Shown piece after piece: positions 37,403 to 46,390 of a DNA stretch of 64,000 bases (position 1 is its first letter; every line of letters starts with the position of its first letter). The stretch is from Mycobacterium sp. GTDB taxonomy: Bacteria; Actinomycetota; Actinomycetes; Mycobacteriales; Mycobacteriaceae. Location: contig JAOPWC010000034.1 of assembly GCA_025965895.1 (NCBI GenBank), positions 48,986 through 112,985 of the forward strand, written 5' to 3'. The translations under genes were made by a program, and so were the position numbers. The notes below the pieces were generated by a model. The model saw only the letters and a list, made by a program, of their open reading frames with translations. It was not told the DNA's origin and did no database searches.

Positions 37403-37845
37403 TGGCGTTTCATCCCCGGATGTTTCCGGACCAGCAACGGCAGCAGCGGCGCGTGTGGCGCTTCCCGCGCGACCCGGAAGAACGCAGCCGCCACCCGGTT
37501 CACACGACCCGGGACGACAACGGCCTTGCCTGCGGTCAGGCCGTCGATCCCCGCCTGCGCGACCTCGTGGCGGTCTTCCACATGACCAGGGGCAATGCGG
37601 CCTCGGCCTGCTGCTTGTCGAATCCGGCCGCCTCGCCGAAGCCGGTGTCCACCGGGCCCGGGCACAGGGCGGTCGCAGTGACACCGGTGCCGCGGCTCGC
37701 GGGCCCAGTTGCCGTGCGAGTGCGTCGAGGCGGTCGGCGCTGCGGGCGACCAGAACGACCTGATGGCCACGCTGGGACAGTTCCGGGCGATGGCTTCGCC
37801 GATACCCGACGACGCGCCGGTAACAAGGGCCGCGCGGGTCGTCAC
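37399..37845 (-). pseudogene. Short-chain dehydrogenase remnant
   Basis: Read from a GTG at 37845 the frame gives TTRAALVTGASSGIGEAIA, the Rossmann motif. It then shifts: the continuation ELSQRGHQVVLVARSADRLD lies in another frame. Later pieces GTGVTATALCPGPVDTGFGE and GLTAGKAVVVPGRVNRVAAA lie in further frames. About 149 codons remain of the usual 260, and the catalytic YxxxK region is gone. So the gene has several frameshifts plus an internal deletion. Confidence 0.8.
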
Positions 37846-37895
37846 CGGGTGGTGGTAGGGCCACACAGTGCCCGTACCGGGGCGATGCCACGATT

Positions 37896-39155
37896 GTGCG
37901 GGTGGAGACGCGGCTGGCCCCGGTGGACGCACAGGCCTACTGGATGTCGGCCAAGATCCCCAATGACCAGTTCCTGCTCTACGCGTTCGCCGGTCAGCCG
38001 GATGACGTGGGTCAGGCCGTCGACGAGGTGCTGGCCCGGGCACGGTCCTGCCCGGATCTCCAACTGCGGGTGACGGACCGCGGACCGCTGAGCTACCCGG
38101 CATGGATTCGCCGCGATGTCGACGCGGGGCAGGTCGTGACTCGCGTCGGCGACGCGCTCAGCTGGCAGGACTGTCTGGACACCGCGGCCAGGCTGGCCGA
38201 CGACCAACTCGACCTTCGGGAGGCGGCGTGGCGACTCCATGTGTTTGCGCCCGTCCTCGGCGTGCCGGCCTGCGCGACGCCGACGACCGTGACAGTGCTG
38301 CAGATCGGCCACGCGCTGGGAGACGGCACACGATCGGCGGCCCTGGCCGGTGTGCTGTTCGGTCGTCCGACCGATGTTCTCCAGGCTGCTGCGACAGGCA
38401 CAGGCTCACTCATCCGGTGCGCGGTCGGGGCTTTCCGGGCGCACCGGCAGCTGGACCACGACACAGCCGCGGGCCTGGTAGCGCCCCCGGCTGCGCCGCG
38501 ACCCGTGCTGAGCATCAACAGCCGACCCGGGGAACTGCGTGCGGTGCGAACGGTGACGCGCCACCGATCACAGCTGAGCGGCCCGACGGTGACGGTTGCG
38601 GTGTTGGCCGCGTTGTCCGCGGCGTTGTCGGGGTACCTGCGCGCCCGAGGTGAGGATGCCTCGACGCTGGGCGCCGAGGTGCCGATCGCCAAAACCGGTG
38701 CGCGGCGGGCCAACAACCACTTCGGCAACGTAGGAGTGGGGCTGTATCCGGGCGTTGCGGCCGCCGATGCGCGCGCCGGACTGATTGCGGCCGAGCTGGC
38801 CGAGCGCCGGCGACGAGGTGAACATCCGGCGTTTCAGGCGGGCGACCTCGCGCTCGCCGCGATCCCGGCTGCGCTGTTGCGCTGGGGCGTAAGGCAATTC
38901 GATGCTGAGGTCGGCTCGCCCGTCGTCACCGGCAACACCGTGGTATCCAGCGTGAACCGCGGGCCGGCAGACCTGGTCTTCGGCGGACTGCCGGTCGTCC
39001 TGACCGCGGGCTATCCTGCGCTCTCACCGATGATGGGCCTCACGCACGGCGCCCACGGGATTGGCGACACGATTTCGATCAGCGTGCATGCGGCATCATC
39101 GGCGATCGCTGATGTCGACGACTACGTCGAGCGGGTCGCCGCCGCACTCGGCTAG
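37896..39155 (+). CDS. WS/DGAT-like acyltransferase
   Basis: A 419-residue protein of the wax-ester-synthase/diacylglycerol-acyltransferase group, whose members esterify fatty alcohols or diacylglycerol with acyl-CoA. The catalytic motif HHxxxDG reads GHALGDGTRSA: the second, catalytic His and the DG are kept. The C-terminal DUF1298-like region has SVNRGPADLVFGGLPVV and the ALSPMMGLTHGAHGIGDTI segment. It is shorter than the usual 450-470 residues. Start GTG at 37896 or 37902. Substrate unknown. Confidence 0.75.
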   Translation: MRVETRLAPVDAQAYWMSAKIPNDQFLLYAFAGQPDDVGQAVDEVLARARSCPDLQLRVTDRGPLSYPAWIRRDVDAGQVVTRVGDALSWQDCLDTAARLADDQLDLREAAWRLHVFAPVLGVPACATPTTVTVLQIGHALGDGTRSAALAGVLFGRPTDVLQAAATGTGSLIRCAVGAFRAHRQLDHDTAAGLVAPPAAPRPVLSINSRPGELRAVRTVTRHRSQLSGPTVTVAVLAALSAALSGYLRARGEDASTLGAEVPIAKTGARRANNHFGNVGVGLYPGVAAADARAGLIAAELAERRRRGEHPAFQAGDLALAAIPAALLRWGVRQFDAEVGSPVVTGNTVVSSVNRGPADLVFGGLPVVLTAGYPALSPMMGLTHGAHGIGDTISISVHAASSAIADVDDYVERVAAALG

Positions 39156-39161
39156 TGGCGA

Positions 39162-39776
39162 CTAGTCCGCGCGCAGCAGCCCGAAGGCCCAGTTCGTGCC
39201 GAAGCCGCGACGCAACGCCAGGTGGATCCACAGCAACGCGAGCGGCTCGAGCAGCCGCGCCAAACTCAGATCGCCGGCGTCAACGGCCTCAAAACCCAAC
39301 TCTCGCAGCAGAGTTCCTGTGATTCTTTTGGCTTCATCGTCATCGCCGCAGACGAACATCACCGGAGTTCCGGCCAACTGCGGCGCGTCCATCATCGGTG
39401 CGCCGATCTGGTTCATTGCCTTGCACACCCGCGCACCCGGCGCCCAACCCGCGACCTGCTCAGCACCCGAGGTGGTGTGGCCGACCTCGAGGGTGGTGAA
39501 ATCGGGGGTCAGCGGATTGGTGCAGTCGATCAACACCTTGCCGGCGAGATCGCGGCAGGCCTCGACCGCCGCCTGCGCGCCCTGCCACGGAGTGCACAGC
39601 GCCACGACGTCGGCGCCGGCGGTGGCCCGCTCGTTGGTGGTCACCGCGCCGCCGAGCGCCGAATACTTGGCATCGTCAGGATTGCGGACGCCGTAGGTGA
39701 TTTCGTGGCCCCGCCGATGCCACCCACGACCCAAAGTACTTCCCACGGAACCGGCGCCGATCACTGCGATGTTCAT
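39162..39776 (-). CDS. F420-dependent NADP reductase-like protein
   Basis: A 204-residue Rossmann protein of the NADPH:F420 reductase (Fno/NpdG) type: MNIAVIGAGSVGSTLGRGWH, then ADVVALCTPWQGAQAAVEAC, LIDCTNPLTPDF and VCKAMNQIGAPMM. Fno moves hydride between NADPH and coenzyme F420; mycobacteria use F420 widely. It is convergent with the upstream WS/DGAT gene and divergent from the second. Other NADP-binding oxidoreductases share the fold. Confidence 0.8.
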   Translation of the reverse strand: MNIAVIGAGSVGSTLGRGWHRRGHEITYGVRNPDDAKYSALGGAVTTNERATAGADVVALCTPWQGAQAAVEACRDLAGKVLIDCTNPLTPDFTTLEVGHTTSGAEQVAGWAPGARVCKAMNQIGAPMMDAPQLAGTPVMFVCGDDDEAKRITGTLLRELGFEAVDAGDLSLARLLEPLALLWIHLALRRGFGTNWAFGLLRAD

Positions 39777-39870
39777 GACAGCTCCCTATCACGGGTCGAG
39801 CACGGTGGAAAGAGCGAGCGCGTAGCGTGAATCACGGCACAAAAGTCAGGGCTGGCCGGGGAGGGGCCCA

Positions 39871-41223
39871 ATGGCGTGGCAGCGGCTGTCCGGAGTTGAC
39901 GCGTTGTCGCTGAATACCGAGACGCGGACGACGCCCGCACACACCGTCGTGGTGATCGTGATGGAGCCATCCGGCGGGATCGGCCATCAGCGGCTGCATG
40001 AACTGGTCGGTTCGTCCCTGCCACGCCTCGCGCGGTTCCGTAGCCGGCTGGTCGGCAAGCCGCTCGGGTTGGGACAGCCGGTGTGGGGGGAAGCCAGCAA
40101 CTTCGACCCGGCTCCTCAGCTGCACCGGGTGGCTGTGCCGCCGCCGGGAGGTCCCGGTGAATTCGCAGATCTCGTCGCGAAATTCACCACGCGTCCACTG
40201 GTCAGGGACAAGCCGCTATGGCAGGCATGGAGCATCGAGGGACTTGCGGGTGGCCGCTGGGCGCTCGCGCTCAAGATCTCACAGGCGATGGTCGGGGGAG
40301 TTGACGGGCTGGCGTTGATCCTGGCCCGGCTGCTCACCGTCGGCCCGGACGACGACCCCACGAGCTACCTGCCCGCCGAGCCGAGCCTGGGCAGGTCGCC
40401 GTCACTGGTCGAACTCGTCACCGACACCGCCGCAGAACTCACCGAGAACCAGTTCAACACTGCACGGCTGGTCGGCGAAGCGGTTCCCGCGGTGTTGCGC
40501 TCGGCGGCGAACCGGCTGCGCGGCGCCAATGGCGACGACAGGCGTCCGATGTCCCGCACCATGTTCAACGACCCGTTGACCCCACAGCGCGAGGTGGCCT
40601 TCGCATCGATGCCGCAGACTGACGTGCAGGCAATCAGCCATGCGTTCAAGGTCAGCGTCGACGAGGTCTTTTTGACCGCCTGCACACTGTCGCTTCGCGC
40701 GTGGCTGCAACGCCATGCCCGGGTACCGGAGCACCCACTGCTGATGCAGGTCCTTTTCTCGTCGAGTCCGGCGCGCATCCGCTTACCCGTTCAGCACAGC
40801 GACCCTGCCCGGATACTCGTCGAGGTGCAAGCCGAGCGGCAGCGCGACAAGCCGTGGGAATTCCCGGCCTTCGCGGAGCTGGTCCCACCCAACCTGCTGC
40901 ACACCGGCATGCGGCTGTACACCGGCCTGGAGCTGTCGCGGTGGCTCGGGCCGTTCGCGCACGGGGTCGCAGCCACCATCGACGGACCCCCGGTGCCGGT
41001 CTATTGCGCCGGCGCGCCGGTAATCCGCATTCACGCGGTACCGCCGCTGCTCGAAGGCGCCGGGCTCACCATCACGCAGGTTTTACATGGCCAAGCCATC
41101 GATGCCAGCGTTTGCGTCTGCCCGGACCGCGTCACCGCCGTAGAGGAGATCGCCGACGGCATTGTCTACGGCGTCATGCAAATGCGCGCCCAGCGCAAGA
41201 AGAGAAACCGCCGGCGACGCTGA
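39871..41223 (+). CDS. WS/DGAT-family protein lacking the catalytic motif
   Basis: A 450-residue protein, normal family length, starting MAWQRLSGVDALSLNTETRT with the family N-terminal pattern, an RPLVRDKPLWQAWSIEGL-like donor-site region and the C-terminal NRLRGANG and APVIRIHAVPPLLEGAGLTI segments. At the catalytic motif the sequence is LKISQAMVGGVDGLALI: both His of HHxxxDG are replaced (Ser, Gln) and the Asp is Gly. It is therefore unlikely to be an active acyltransferase. GGGGAGGGG precedes the ATG. Confidence 0.8.
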   Translation: MAWQRLSGVDALSLNTETRTTPAHTVVVIVMEPSGGIGHQRLHELVGSSLPRLARFRSRLVGKPLGLGQPVWGEASNFDPAPQLHRVAVPPPGGPGEFADLVAKFTTRPLVRDKPLWQAWSIEGLAGGRWALALKISQAMVGGVDGLALILARLLTVGPDDDPTSYLPAEPSLGRSPSLVELVTDTAAELTENQFNTARLVGEAVPAVLRSAANRLRGANGDDRRPMSRTMFNDPLTPQREVAFASMPQTDVQAISHAFKVSVDEVFLTACTLSLRAWLQRHARVPEHPLLMQVLFSSSPARIRLPVQHSDPARILVEVQAERQRDKPWEFPAFAELVPPNLLHTGMRLYTGLELSRWLGPFAHGVAATIDGPPVPVYCAGAPVIRIHAVPPLLEGAGLTITQVLHGQAIDASVCVCPDRVTAVEEIADGIVYGVMQMRAQRKKRNRRRR

Positions 41224-41377
41224 GGGCCGCCTTCTGTTTCGCTCCCGAAGTGTTCCCGATGGACGCACCGGGTACTCGCTACACAAAGCGCATGAAGTCG
41301 GGCCCGAGACCGCCACGTGCGGGCGTCGCAGCCTGCCCGAGCAGGCACTTATTCTCCAAGAGGACGGCGGATTGGCC

Positions 41378-41881
41378 ATGACTGCATACGATGTCGGGCT
41401 GCTGATTCTGCGGCTGGTGCTTGGCTTGACGTTGGCGGCCCACGGTTTGAGCAAATTCTTCGCCGATGGACGAATCCCGGGAACGGCGCAGTTCTTCGAA
41501 GCCGTCGGCATCCGGCCCGGGAGGTTGAACGCGACGATCGCGGCCATCGCGGAGACCGCGGCCGGCCTCGGACTCGCGGTCGGGCTGCTCACGCCGATCC
41601 CCGCCGCCGGTTTGGTCGCGTTGATGCTCGTCGCGGCCTGGACCGTGCACCGGCCGAACGGCTTCTTCATCACTGACCAGGGCTGGGAGTACAACCTGGT
41701 GCTCGCGCTGGCGGCGGTCGCGGTCGCCGTCCTCGGCCCGGGACGGATCAGCCTTGACTGGTTGATCTTCGGCCACAACTGGTACGACGGGTGGGCGGGT
41801 CTGCTGATCTCCGTCGTGCTGGGAGTGGTCGGCGCCGCCGCCCACCTCGCGATCTTCTACCGCCCGGCGACGGCACGCTAG
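41378..41881 (+). CDS. DoxX-family membrane protein
   Basis: A 167-residue protein with four or five hydrophobic segments. The family start LLILRLVLGLTLAAHGLSKF and the FFEAVGIRPGRLNATIAAIA segment are typical of DoxX, as is GWEYNLVLALAAVAVAVLGP. DoxX proteins in mycobacteria are linked to oxidative-stress membrane complexes. The ATG at 41378 follows AAGAGGACGG. The upstream frame is Arg-rich. Confidence 0.85.
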   Translation: MTAYDVGLLILRLVLGLTLAAHGLSKFFADGRIPGTAQFFEAVGIRPGRLNATIAAIAETAAGLGLAVGLLTPIPAAGLVALMLVAAWTVHRPNGFFITDQGWEYNLVLALAAVAVAVLGPGRISLDWLIFGHNWYDGWAGLLISVVLGVVGAAAHLAIFYRPATAR

Positions 41882-41916
41882 CGGAGATTCATCGGCGCAA
41901 CCCCTACCCGCGCGGC

Positions 41917-41930
41917 TAGAACGGGTTCTA
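41917..41930. promoter_or_regulatory. Predicted KstR operator before the DUF3556 cluster
   Basis: TAGAACGGGTTCTA matches TnnAACnnGTTnnA exactly and is embedded in CTAGAAC-GG-GTTCTAG, symmetrical at all but the two central bases. It lies 11 bases upstream of the DUF3556 start at 41941. This is close to the strongest form of the operator reported for KstR-controlled steroid genes. Binding is inferred. Confidence 0.75.
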
Positions 41931-41940
41931 GATTCTGCGC

Positions 41941-43680
41941 ATGGGATTCCTCAAGCCCGACCTCCCGGACCTCGACATGGCCGAATGGAGCAGGGGCACG
42001 CGCAGCGAGAAGATCCGACCGATGGCCAGGCACTGGGCCGAGGTGGGCTTCGGAACGCCCGTCGCACTGCACCTGTTCTATGTCGTCAAGGTCGGCCTCT
42101 ACGTTCTGGGCGCCTGGTTGTTCGCGCTGGCCACCAACGGCATCGACGGTTTCACCAACATCGCCTCGTGGTGGAGCGAGCCGATCGTGTTCGAGAAGGT
42201 CGTGCTGTACACGCTGCTGTTCGAAGTGCTCGGTCTGGGCTGCGGTTTCGGCCCGCTCAACAACCGCTTCTTCCCGCCGATGGGCTCGGTCCTGTATTGG
42301 CTGCGCCCCGGCACGATCCGGCTCCCGCCGTGGCCGGACCGAGTCCCGTTCACCAAAGGCACTGCCCGCACACCGGTGGATGCGGCGCTGTACGCCGCGC
42401 TGCTGGCGATGCTGCTCCTGTGCCTGGTCTCAGACGGCACCGGCCCGATACCGGCGCTGCACACGTCCGTCGGCGTGCTGCCGCGTTGGCAGATCGCGGC
42501 CGTCCTGGCGATCCTCGCCGTGCTGGGCCTGCGCGACAAGGTGATCTTCCTGGCCGCCCGCGGCGAGGTCTACGCCACACTGGCGGTCACGTTCCTGTTC
42601 GGCGGCGTCGACATGATCGTCGCCGCCAAGGTGGTGTTCGTCGTGATCTGGATGGGCGCCGCGACGTCGAAGCTCAACAAGCACTTCCCGTTCGTGGTGT
42701 CGACGATGATGTCCAACAGCCCGGTGTTCCGGCCGAAGTCGATCAAGCGGATGTTCTTCGAGAAGTTTCCCGACGATCTGCGGCCGGGGCGGCTATCGCG
42801 GATCTTCGCCCACGGCGGCACCATCATCGAGATGTGCGCGCCGCCGGTGATGTTCTTCTCGCACGGTGGGTGGCTGACCGCGGCGGCGGCTCTCGTAATG
42901 GTGTGCTTCCATCTGGCGATACTGACCGCCATCCCGATGGGGGTTCCGCTGGAATGGAACGTCTTCATGATCTTCGGGGTTCTCAGCCTGTTCGTCGCGC
43001 ACGCGAATCTGGGGCTGCGGGATCTGAAAAACCCTGCGCCGGCGGCCATTCTGTTCGTCGTCATCGCGGCCATCGTGATCCTCGGAAACCTCTTCCCCCG
43101 GAAGGTCTCGTTCCTCGCCGGGATGCGGTACTACGCCGGCAACTGGGACACCACCCTGTGGTGCATCAAGCCGTCTGCCGACGAGAAGATCAACAGCGGA
43201 ATCGTTGCGATCGCGAGCATGCCGCAGGCCCAACTGGAGCGGGTGTACGGGAAAGACGGCGCTCAGATCCCGGCTTATCTGGGCTATGCGTTCCGCGCCA
43301 TGAACACCCACGGCCGCGCGCTGTTCACTCTCGCGCACCGGGCCATGGCGGGCGAGCGTGAGGACGAATACACGATCACCGACGGCGAACGGATCTGCAG
43401 CACCGCGATCGGCTGGAACTTCGGCGACGGGCACATGCACAACGAGCAGCTCATCGAAGCCATGCAGCAGCGCTGCCATTTCGAACCGGGGGAGGTGCGG
43501 GTCGTGCTGCTCGATGCGCAGCCGATCCACAAGCAGACGCAGGAGTACCGGCTGGTGGACGCGGCGACGGGCGAATTTGAACGCGGCGTGGTCAAGGTCG
43601 CGGAGATGGTGGTGCGCCAGCCGTGGGCGGACGACGTTCCCGTCGAGGCGCGCGGTTCGGGCCAGGTGACCAGGCGATAA
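41941..43680 (+). CDS. DUF3556 polytopic membrane protein
   Basis: A 579-residue protein with an N-terminal soluble stretch (MGFLKPDLPDLDMAEWSRGT) and about nine to ten hydrophobic segments up to residue 390. The C-terminal 190 residues are soluble and include FGDGHMHNEQLIEAMQQRC and VRVVLLDAQPIHKQTQEYRL. The layout is that of actinobacterial DUF3556 proteins. A perfect KstR-type operator precedes it, so a part in steroid or lipid uptake or processing is plausible. Not experimentally assigned as far as I know. Confidence 0.85.
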   Translation: MGFLKPDLPDLDMAEWSRGTRSEKIRPMARHWAEVGFGTPVALHLFYVVKVGLYVLGAWLFALATNGIDGFTNIASWWSEPIVFEKVVLYTLLFEVLGLGCGFGPLNNRFFPPMGSVLYWLRPGTIRLPPWPDRVPFTKGTARTPVDAALYAALLAMLLLCLVSDGTGPIPALHTSVGVLPRWQIAAVLAILAVLGLRDKVIFLAARGEVYATLAVTFLFGGVDMIVAAKVVFVVIWMGAATSKLNKHFPFVVSTMMSNSPVFRPKSIKRMFFEKFPDDLRPGRLSRIFAHGGTIIEMCAPPVMFFSHGGWLTAAAALVMVCFHLAILTAIPMGVPLEWNVFMIFGVLSLFVAHANLGLRDLKNPAPAAILFVVIAAIVILGNLFPRKVSFLAGMRYYAGNWDTTLWCIKPSADEKINSGIVAIASMPQAQLERVYGKDGAQIPAYLGYAFRAMNTHGRALFTLAHRAMAGEREDEYTITDGERICSTAIGWNFGDGHMHNEQLIEAMQQRCHFEPGEVRVVLLDAQPIHKQTQEYRLVDAATGEFERGVVKVAEMVVRQPWADDVPVEARGSGQVTRR

Positions 43681-43768
43681 CGCGACTGCGCTGACCCCGA
43701 CCAGCAATCCGGGATGGCGGTGGTCGACAATCAGGATCAAAAGGGCCGGAAACTGAAGGAGAACACCC

Positions 43769-44914
43769 ATGGCTGAAGCGGTAATCGTCGAGGCGGTGCG
43801 ATCGCCCGTCGGCAAGCGCAACGGCGGCCTGTCGGGAGTACATCCGGCCGATCTCTCGGCCCAGGTGCTCAACGCGCTGGTGCAACGCGCCGGCGTCGAC
43901 CCGAAGGTGGTGGAAGACGTGATCTGGGGCTGCGTCATGCAAGCCGGGGATCAGGCTCTCGACATCGCGAGGACGTCGCTGCTGGCCGCGGGCTGGCCGG
44001 AGTCCGTGCCCGGCGTCACCGTCGACCGGCAGTGCGGATCGAGCCAGCAGTCGATTCATTTCGCCGCGGCGGGCCTGGTGGCCGGACACTACGACGTCGT
44101 GGTTGCAGGTGGCGTGGAGTCGATGTCGCGGGTGCCGATGGGTGCCTCGCTGGCCGGCGGTGGCAACCCGTTCCCGCAGGCGTTCATGGAGCGCTACGGC
44201 GTTCACCCCAACCAGGGCATCGGTGCGGAGATGATCGCCGAAAGGTGGGGCTTCGACCGGACCGCGCTGGACGAATTCTCCCTGGGCTCACATGAAAAGG
44301 CCGCGGCGGCCCAGGATTCCGGCGCGTTCGACGACCAGATCGCCGTGATCAAGGATCAGGACGGCAACCCGGTGCGCAAGGACGAAGGCATCCGCCGCGG
44401 TACGCCGATGGAGAAGATGGCCCAACTGAAGCCGGCGTTCAAGGAAGACGGTGTGATTCATGCCGGCAACTCGTCGCAGATCTCCGACGGTTCCGCCGCG
44501 CTGCTGATGATGACCGACGAGAAGGCCAAGTCGCTGGGACTTGAGCCGATCGCGAAGATCCACACCGCGGTTCTGGCCGGCGCCGATCCGGTGATCATGC
44601 TGACCGCCCCGATCCCCGCCAGCCAGAAGGCGCTGAAGCGCTCGGGGCTGGGTATCGGCGAGATCGGCGTTTTCGAGGTGAACGAGGCGTTCGCTCCGGT
44701 GCCGTTGGCGTGGCTGCGCGACATCGGTGCCGACGAGAAGAACCTGAACCCTAACGGTGGAGCGATCGCGTTGGGCCACCCGCTGGGCGGCTCGGGGGCG
44801 CGGATCATGACGACGATGGTTCATCACATGCGCGACAAGGGAATTCGCTACGGCCTGCAGACGATGTGCGAGGGCGGTGGCCAGGCCAACGCGACCATCG
44901 TCGAGCTGTTGTGA
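43769..44914 (+). CDS. Acetyl-CoA acetyltransferase (thiolase), FadA-type
   Basis: A 381-residue thiolase that cleaves 3-ketoacyl-CoA in beta-oxidation or condenses two acyl-CoA. The nucleophilic Cys is in VTVDRQCGSSQQS, and the C-terminal catalytic sites are NGGAIALGHPLGGSGAR (His) and TMCEGGGQANATI (second Cys). It resembles the FadA5/FadA6 group of steroid-degrading thiolases. AAGGAG precedes the ATG at 43769. Its stop overlaps the next GTG by four bases. Confidence 0.93.
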   Translation: MAEAVIVEAVRSPVGKRNGGLSGVHPADLSAQVLNALVQRAGVDPKVVEDVIWGCVMQAGDQALDIARTSLLAAGWPESVPGVTVDRQCGSSQQSIHFAAAGLVAGHYDVVVAGGVESMSRVPMGASLAGGGNPFPQAFMERYGVHPNQGIGAEMIAERWGFDRTALDEFSLGSHEKAAAAQDSGAFDDQIAVIKDQDGNPVRKDEGIRRGTPMEKMAQLKPAFKEDGVIHAGNSSQISDGSAALLMMTDEKAKSLGLEPIAKIHTAVLAGADPVIMLTAPIPASQKALKRSGLGIGEIGVFEVNEAFAPVPLAWLRDIGADEKNLNPNGGAIALGHPLGGSGARIMTTMVHHMRDKGIRYGLQTMCEGGGQANATIVELL

Positions 44915-45711
44915 CGTCGACGGAAGCCGAACCGGGCGCGCTTGTCTCGCAGCGCGGCAACGTGCTGGTACTCACGATCAACCGGCCTGATACCCGCAAC
45001 GCGGTCAACAGCGCGGTCAGCACCGCGGTGGGCGATGCGCTCGAGCAGGCACAGCAGGACCCCGGGGTGTGGGCGGTGGTGATCACGGGCGCAGGTGACA
45101 AGTCGTTCTGCGCCGGCGCCGACCTCAAGGCGATCGCGCGGCGGGAGAACCTCTATCACCCCGACCACGGGGAGTGGGGATTCGCCGGCTATGTGCATCA
45201 CTTCATCGACAAGCCGACGATCGCCGCGGTCAACGGCACCGCGTTGGGCGGTGGTACCGAGATCGCGCTGGCCAGCGACCTGGTGGTGGCCGAGGAAAGC
45301 GCTATCTTCGGGCTGCCGGAGGTGAAACGCGGACTGATAGCCGGCGCGGGAGGCGTGTTCCGCATCGTGGACGCGCTGCCGCGCAAACTGGCCTTCGAGC
45401 TGCTGTTCACCGGCGAGCCGATCACCGCGGCCGAAGCGCAGAAGTGGGGAATGATCAACCAGGTCGTTCCCGACGGCACGGGACTCGAGGCGGCGCTGGC
45501 GCTGGCCGAACGGATCACGGTCAATGCACCGCTGTCGGTGCAGGCGAGCAAGCGCGTCGCCTGCGGTGCCGACGACGGGCTCATCACCGACGAGGAACCC
45601 AGATGGGAGCGGATGAGGCGCGAATTCGGCGCGCTGCTGAAGTCCGAGGACGCCAAGGAGGGACCGATCGCGTTCGCCGAGAAGCGGCGGCCAGCGTGGA
45701 AGGCGCGCTAG
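44911..45711 (+). CDS. Enoyl-CoA hydratase/isomerase family protein
   Basis: A 266-residue crotonase-fold enzyme. The oxyanion-hole segment SFCAGADLKAIARRENL and VNGTALGGGTEIALASDLVV are typical, and LPEVKRGLIAGAGGVFRI carries the first catalytic Glu (LPEVK). The second usual Glu position is not obvious, so hydratase, isomerase and other crotonase activities are all possible. GTG start at 44911 overlaps the thiolase stop, so the two probably act in one beta-oxidation pathway. Confidence 0.9.
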   Translation: MTSTEAEPGALVSQRGNVLVLTINRPDTRNAVNSAVSTAVGDALEQAQQDPGVWAVVITGAGDKSFCAGADLKAIARRENLYHPDHGEWGFAGYVHHFIDKPTIAAVNGTALGGGTEIALASDLVVAEESAIFGLPEVKRGLIAGAGGVFRIVDALPRKLAFELLFTGEPITAAEAQKWGMINQVVPDGTGLEAALALAERITVNAPLSVQASKRVACGADDGLITDEEPRWERMRREFGALLKSEDAKEGPIAFAEKRRPAWKAR

Positions 45712-45746
45712 CGTTTGGGGCGTTTGGGGCGTTTGGGGCGTTTGGG
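45711..45746. repeat. Four tandem copies of a 9-base unit
   Basis: GCGTTTGGG repeated four times without change, starting at the last base of the enoyl-CoA hydratase stop codon and followed by a G-rich stretch. A short microsatellite-like array in a 154-base gap; likely variable in copy number. Confidence 0.9.
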
Positions 45747-45865
45747 GCTGGGGGGTCCGGGGGTTCCGGGGTCCGATGTAACGTCACGGCGAGTTTCCGG
45801 CGGATTTGTCGCCCTGGCGTTGCATTCGCGAAACCGGCCGCGGCCATCTGCATACGATGTGGCTC

Positions 45866-46390
45866 ATGCCTGAGCCGCTGATCATCGCCATCCGCGGCCG
45901 TGTGCCGCAGGTCCACCCCGAAGCGTTCGTCGCTCCGAACGCCTCCATCATCGGTGGTGTCACGCTCGGCGCGCGGTCCAGCGTCTGGTACTCCGCCACC
46001 GTGCGCGCGGAGGCCGAGCCGATCGACGTCGGAATCGGCAGCAACATCCAGGACGGCGTCGTCATCCACGTCGACCGCGAGTACCCGGTACGCATCGGCG
46101 CCGGGGTCAGCGTCGGGCACAACTCGTCGTTGCATGGCTGTGTCGTCGAGGACAACGTGCTGATCGGCATGGGCGCGGTGATCCTCAACGGCGCGGTGAT
46201 CGGCGAAGGCTCGCTGATCGGCGCCGGCTCCCTGGTTGCGCAGGGCACGGTGGTGCCGCCGCGGTCATTGGTGACCGGAACACCGGGACGGGTGCGCCGC
46301 GAACTCAGCGACGCCGAGCTGGCCGGCAACAGGCACAACGCGCAGGTCTACGAGCGGCTCATCGAATTCCACCGCGCCGCAATAGGTTAA
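45866..46390 (+). CDS. Gamma-carbonic-anhydrase-family hexapeptide protein
   Basis: A 174-residue left-handed beta-helix protein: PNASIIGGVTLGARSSVWYS, GIGSNIQDGVVIHVDREYP, VGHNSSLHGCVVEDNVLIGM. The zinc ligands of the gamma class appear as VIHV, VGH and LHG. Trimeric in the family, with zinc between subunits. M. tuberculosis has a similar gene, Rv3525c, next to kshA in the KstR regulon, which fits the KstR-type operator upstream of this cluster. The ATG at 45866 is preferred to the upstream frame. Confidence 0.88.
   Translation: MPEPLIIAIRGRVPQVHPEAFVAPNASIIGGVTLGARSSVWYSATVRAEAEPIDVGIGSNIQDGVVIHVDREYPVRIGAGVSVGHNSSLHGCVVEDNVLIGMGAVILNGAVIGEGSLIGAGSLVAQGTVVPPRSLVTGTPGRVRRELSDAELAGNRHNAQVYERLIEFHRAAIG

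Noticed and set aside
39796..39813. GTCGAGCACGGTGGAAAG also occurs near 57827
   Set aside because: An 18-base match between an intergenic gap and the methyltransferase remnant, with no further similarity on either side; treated as chance.
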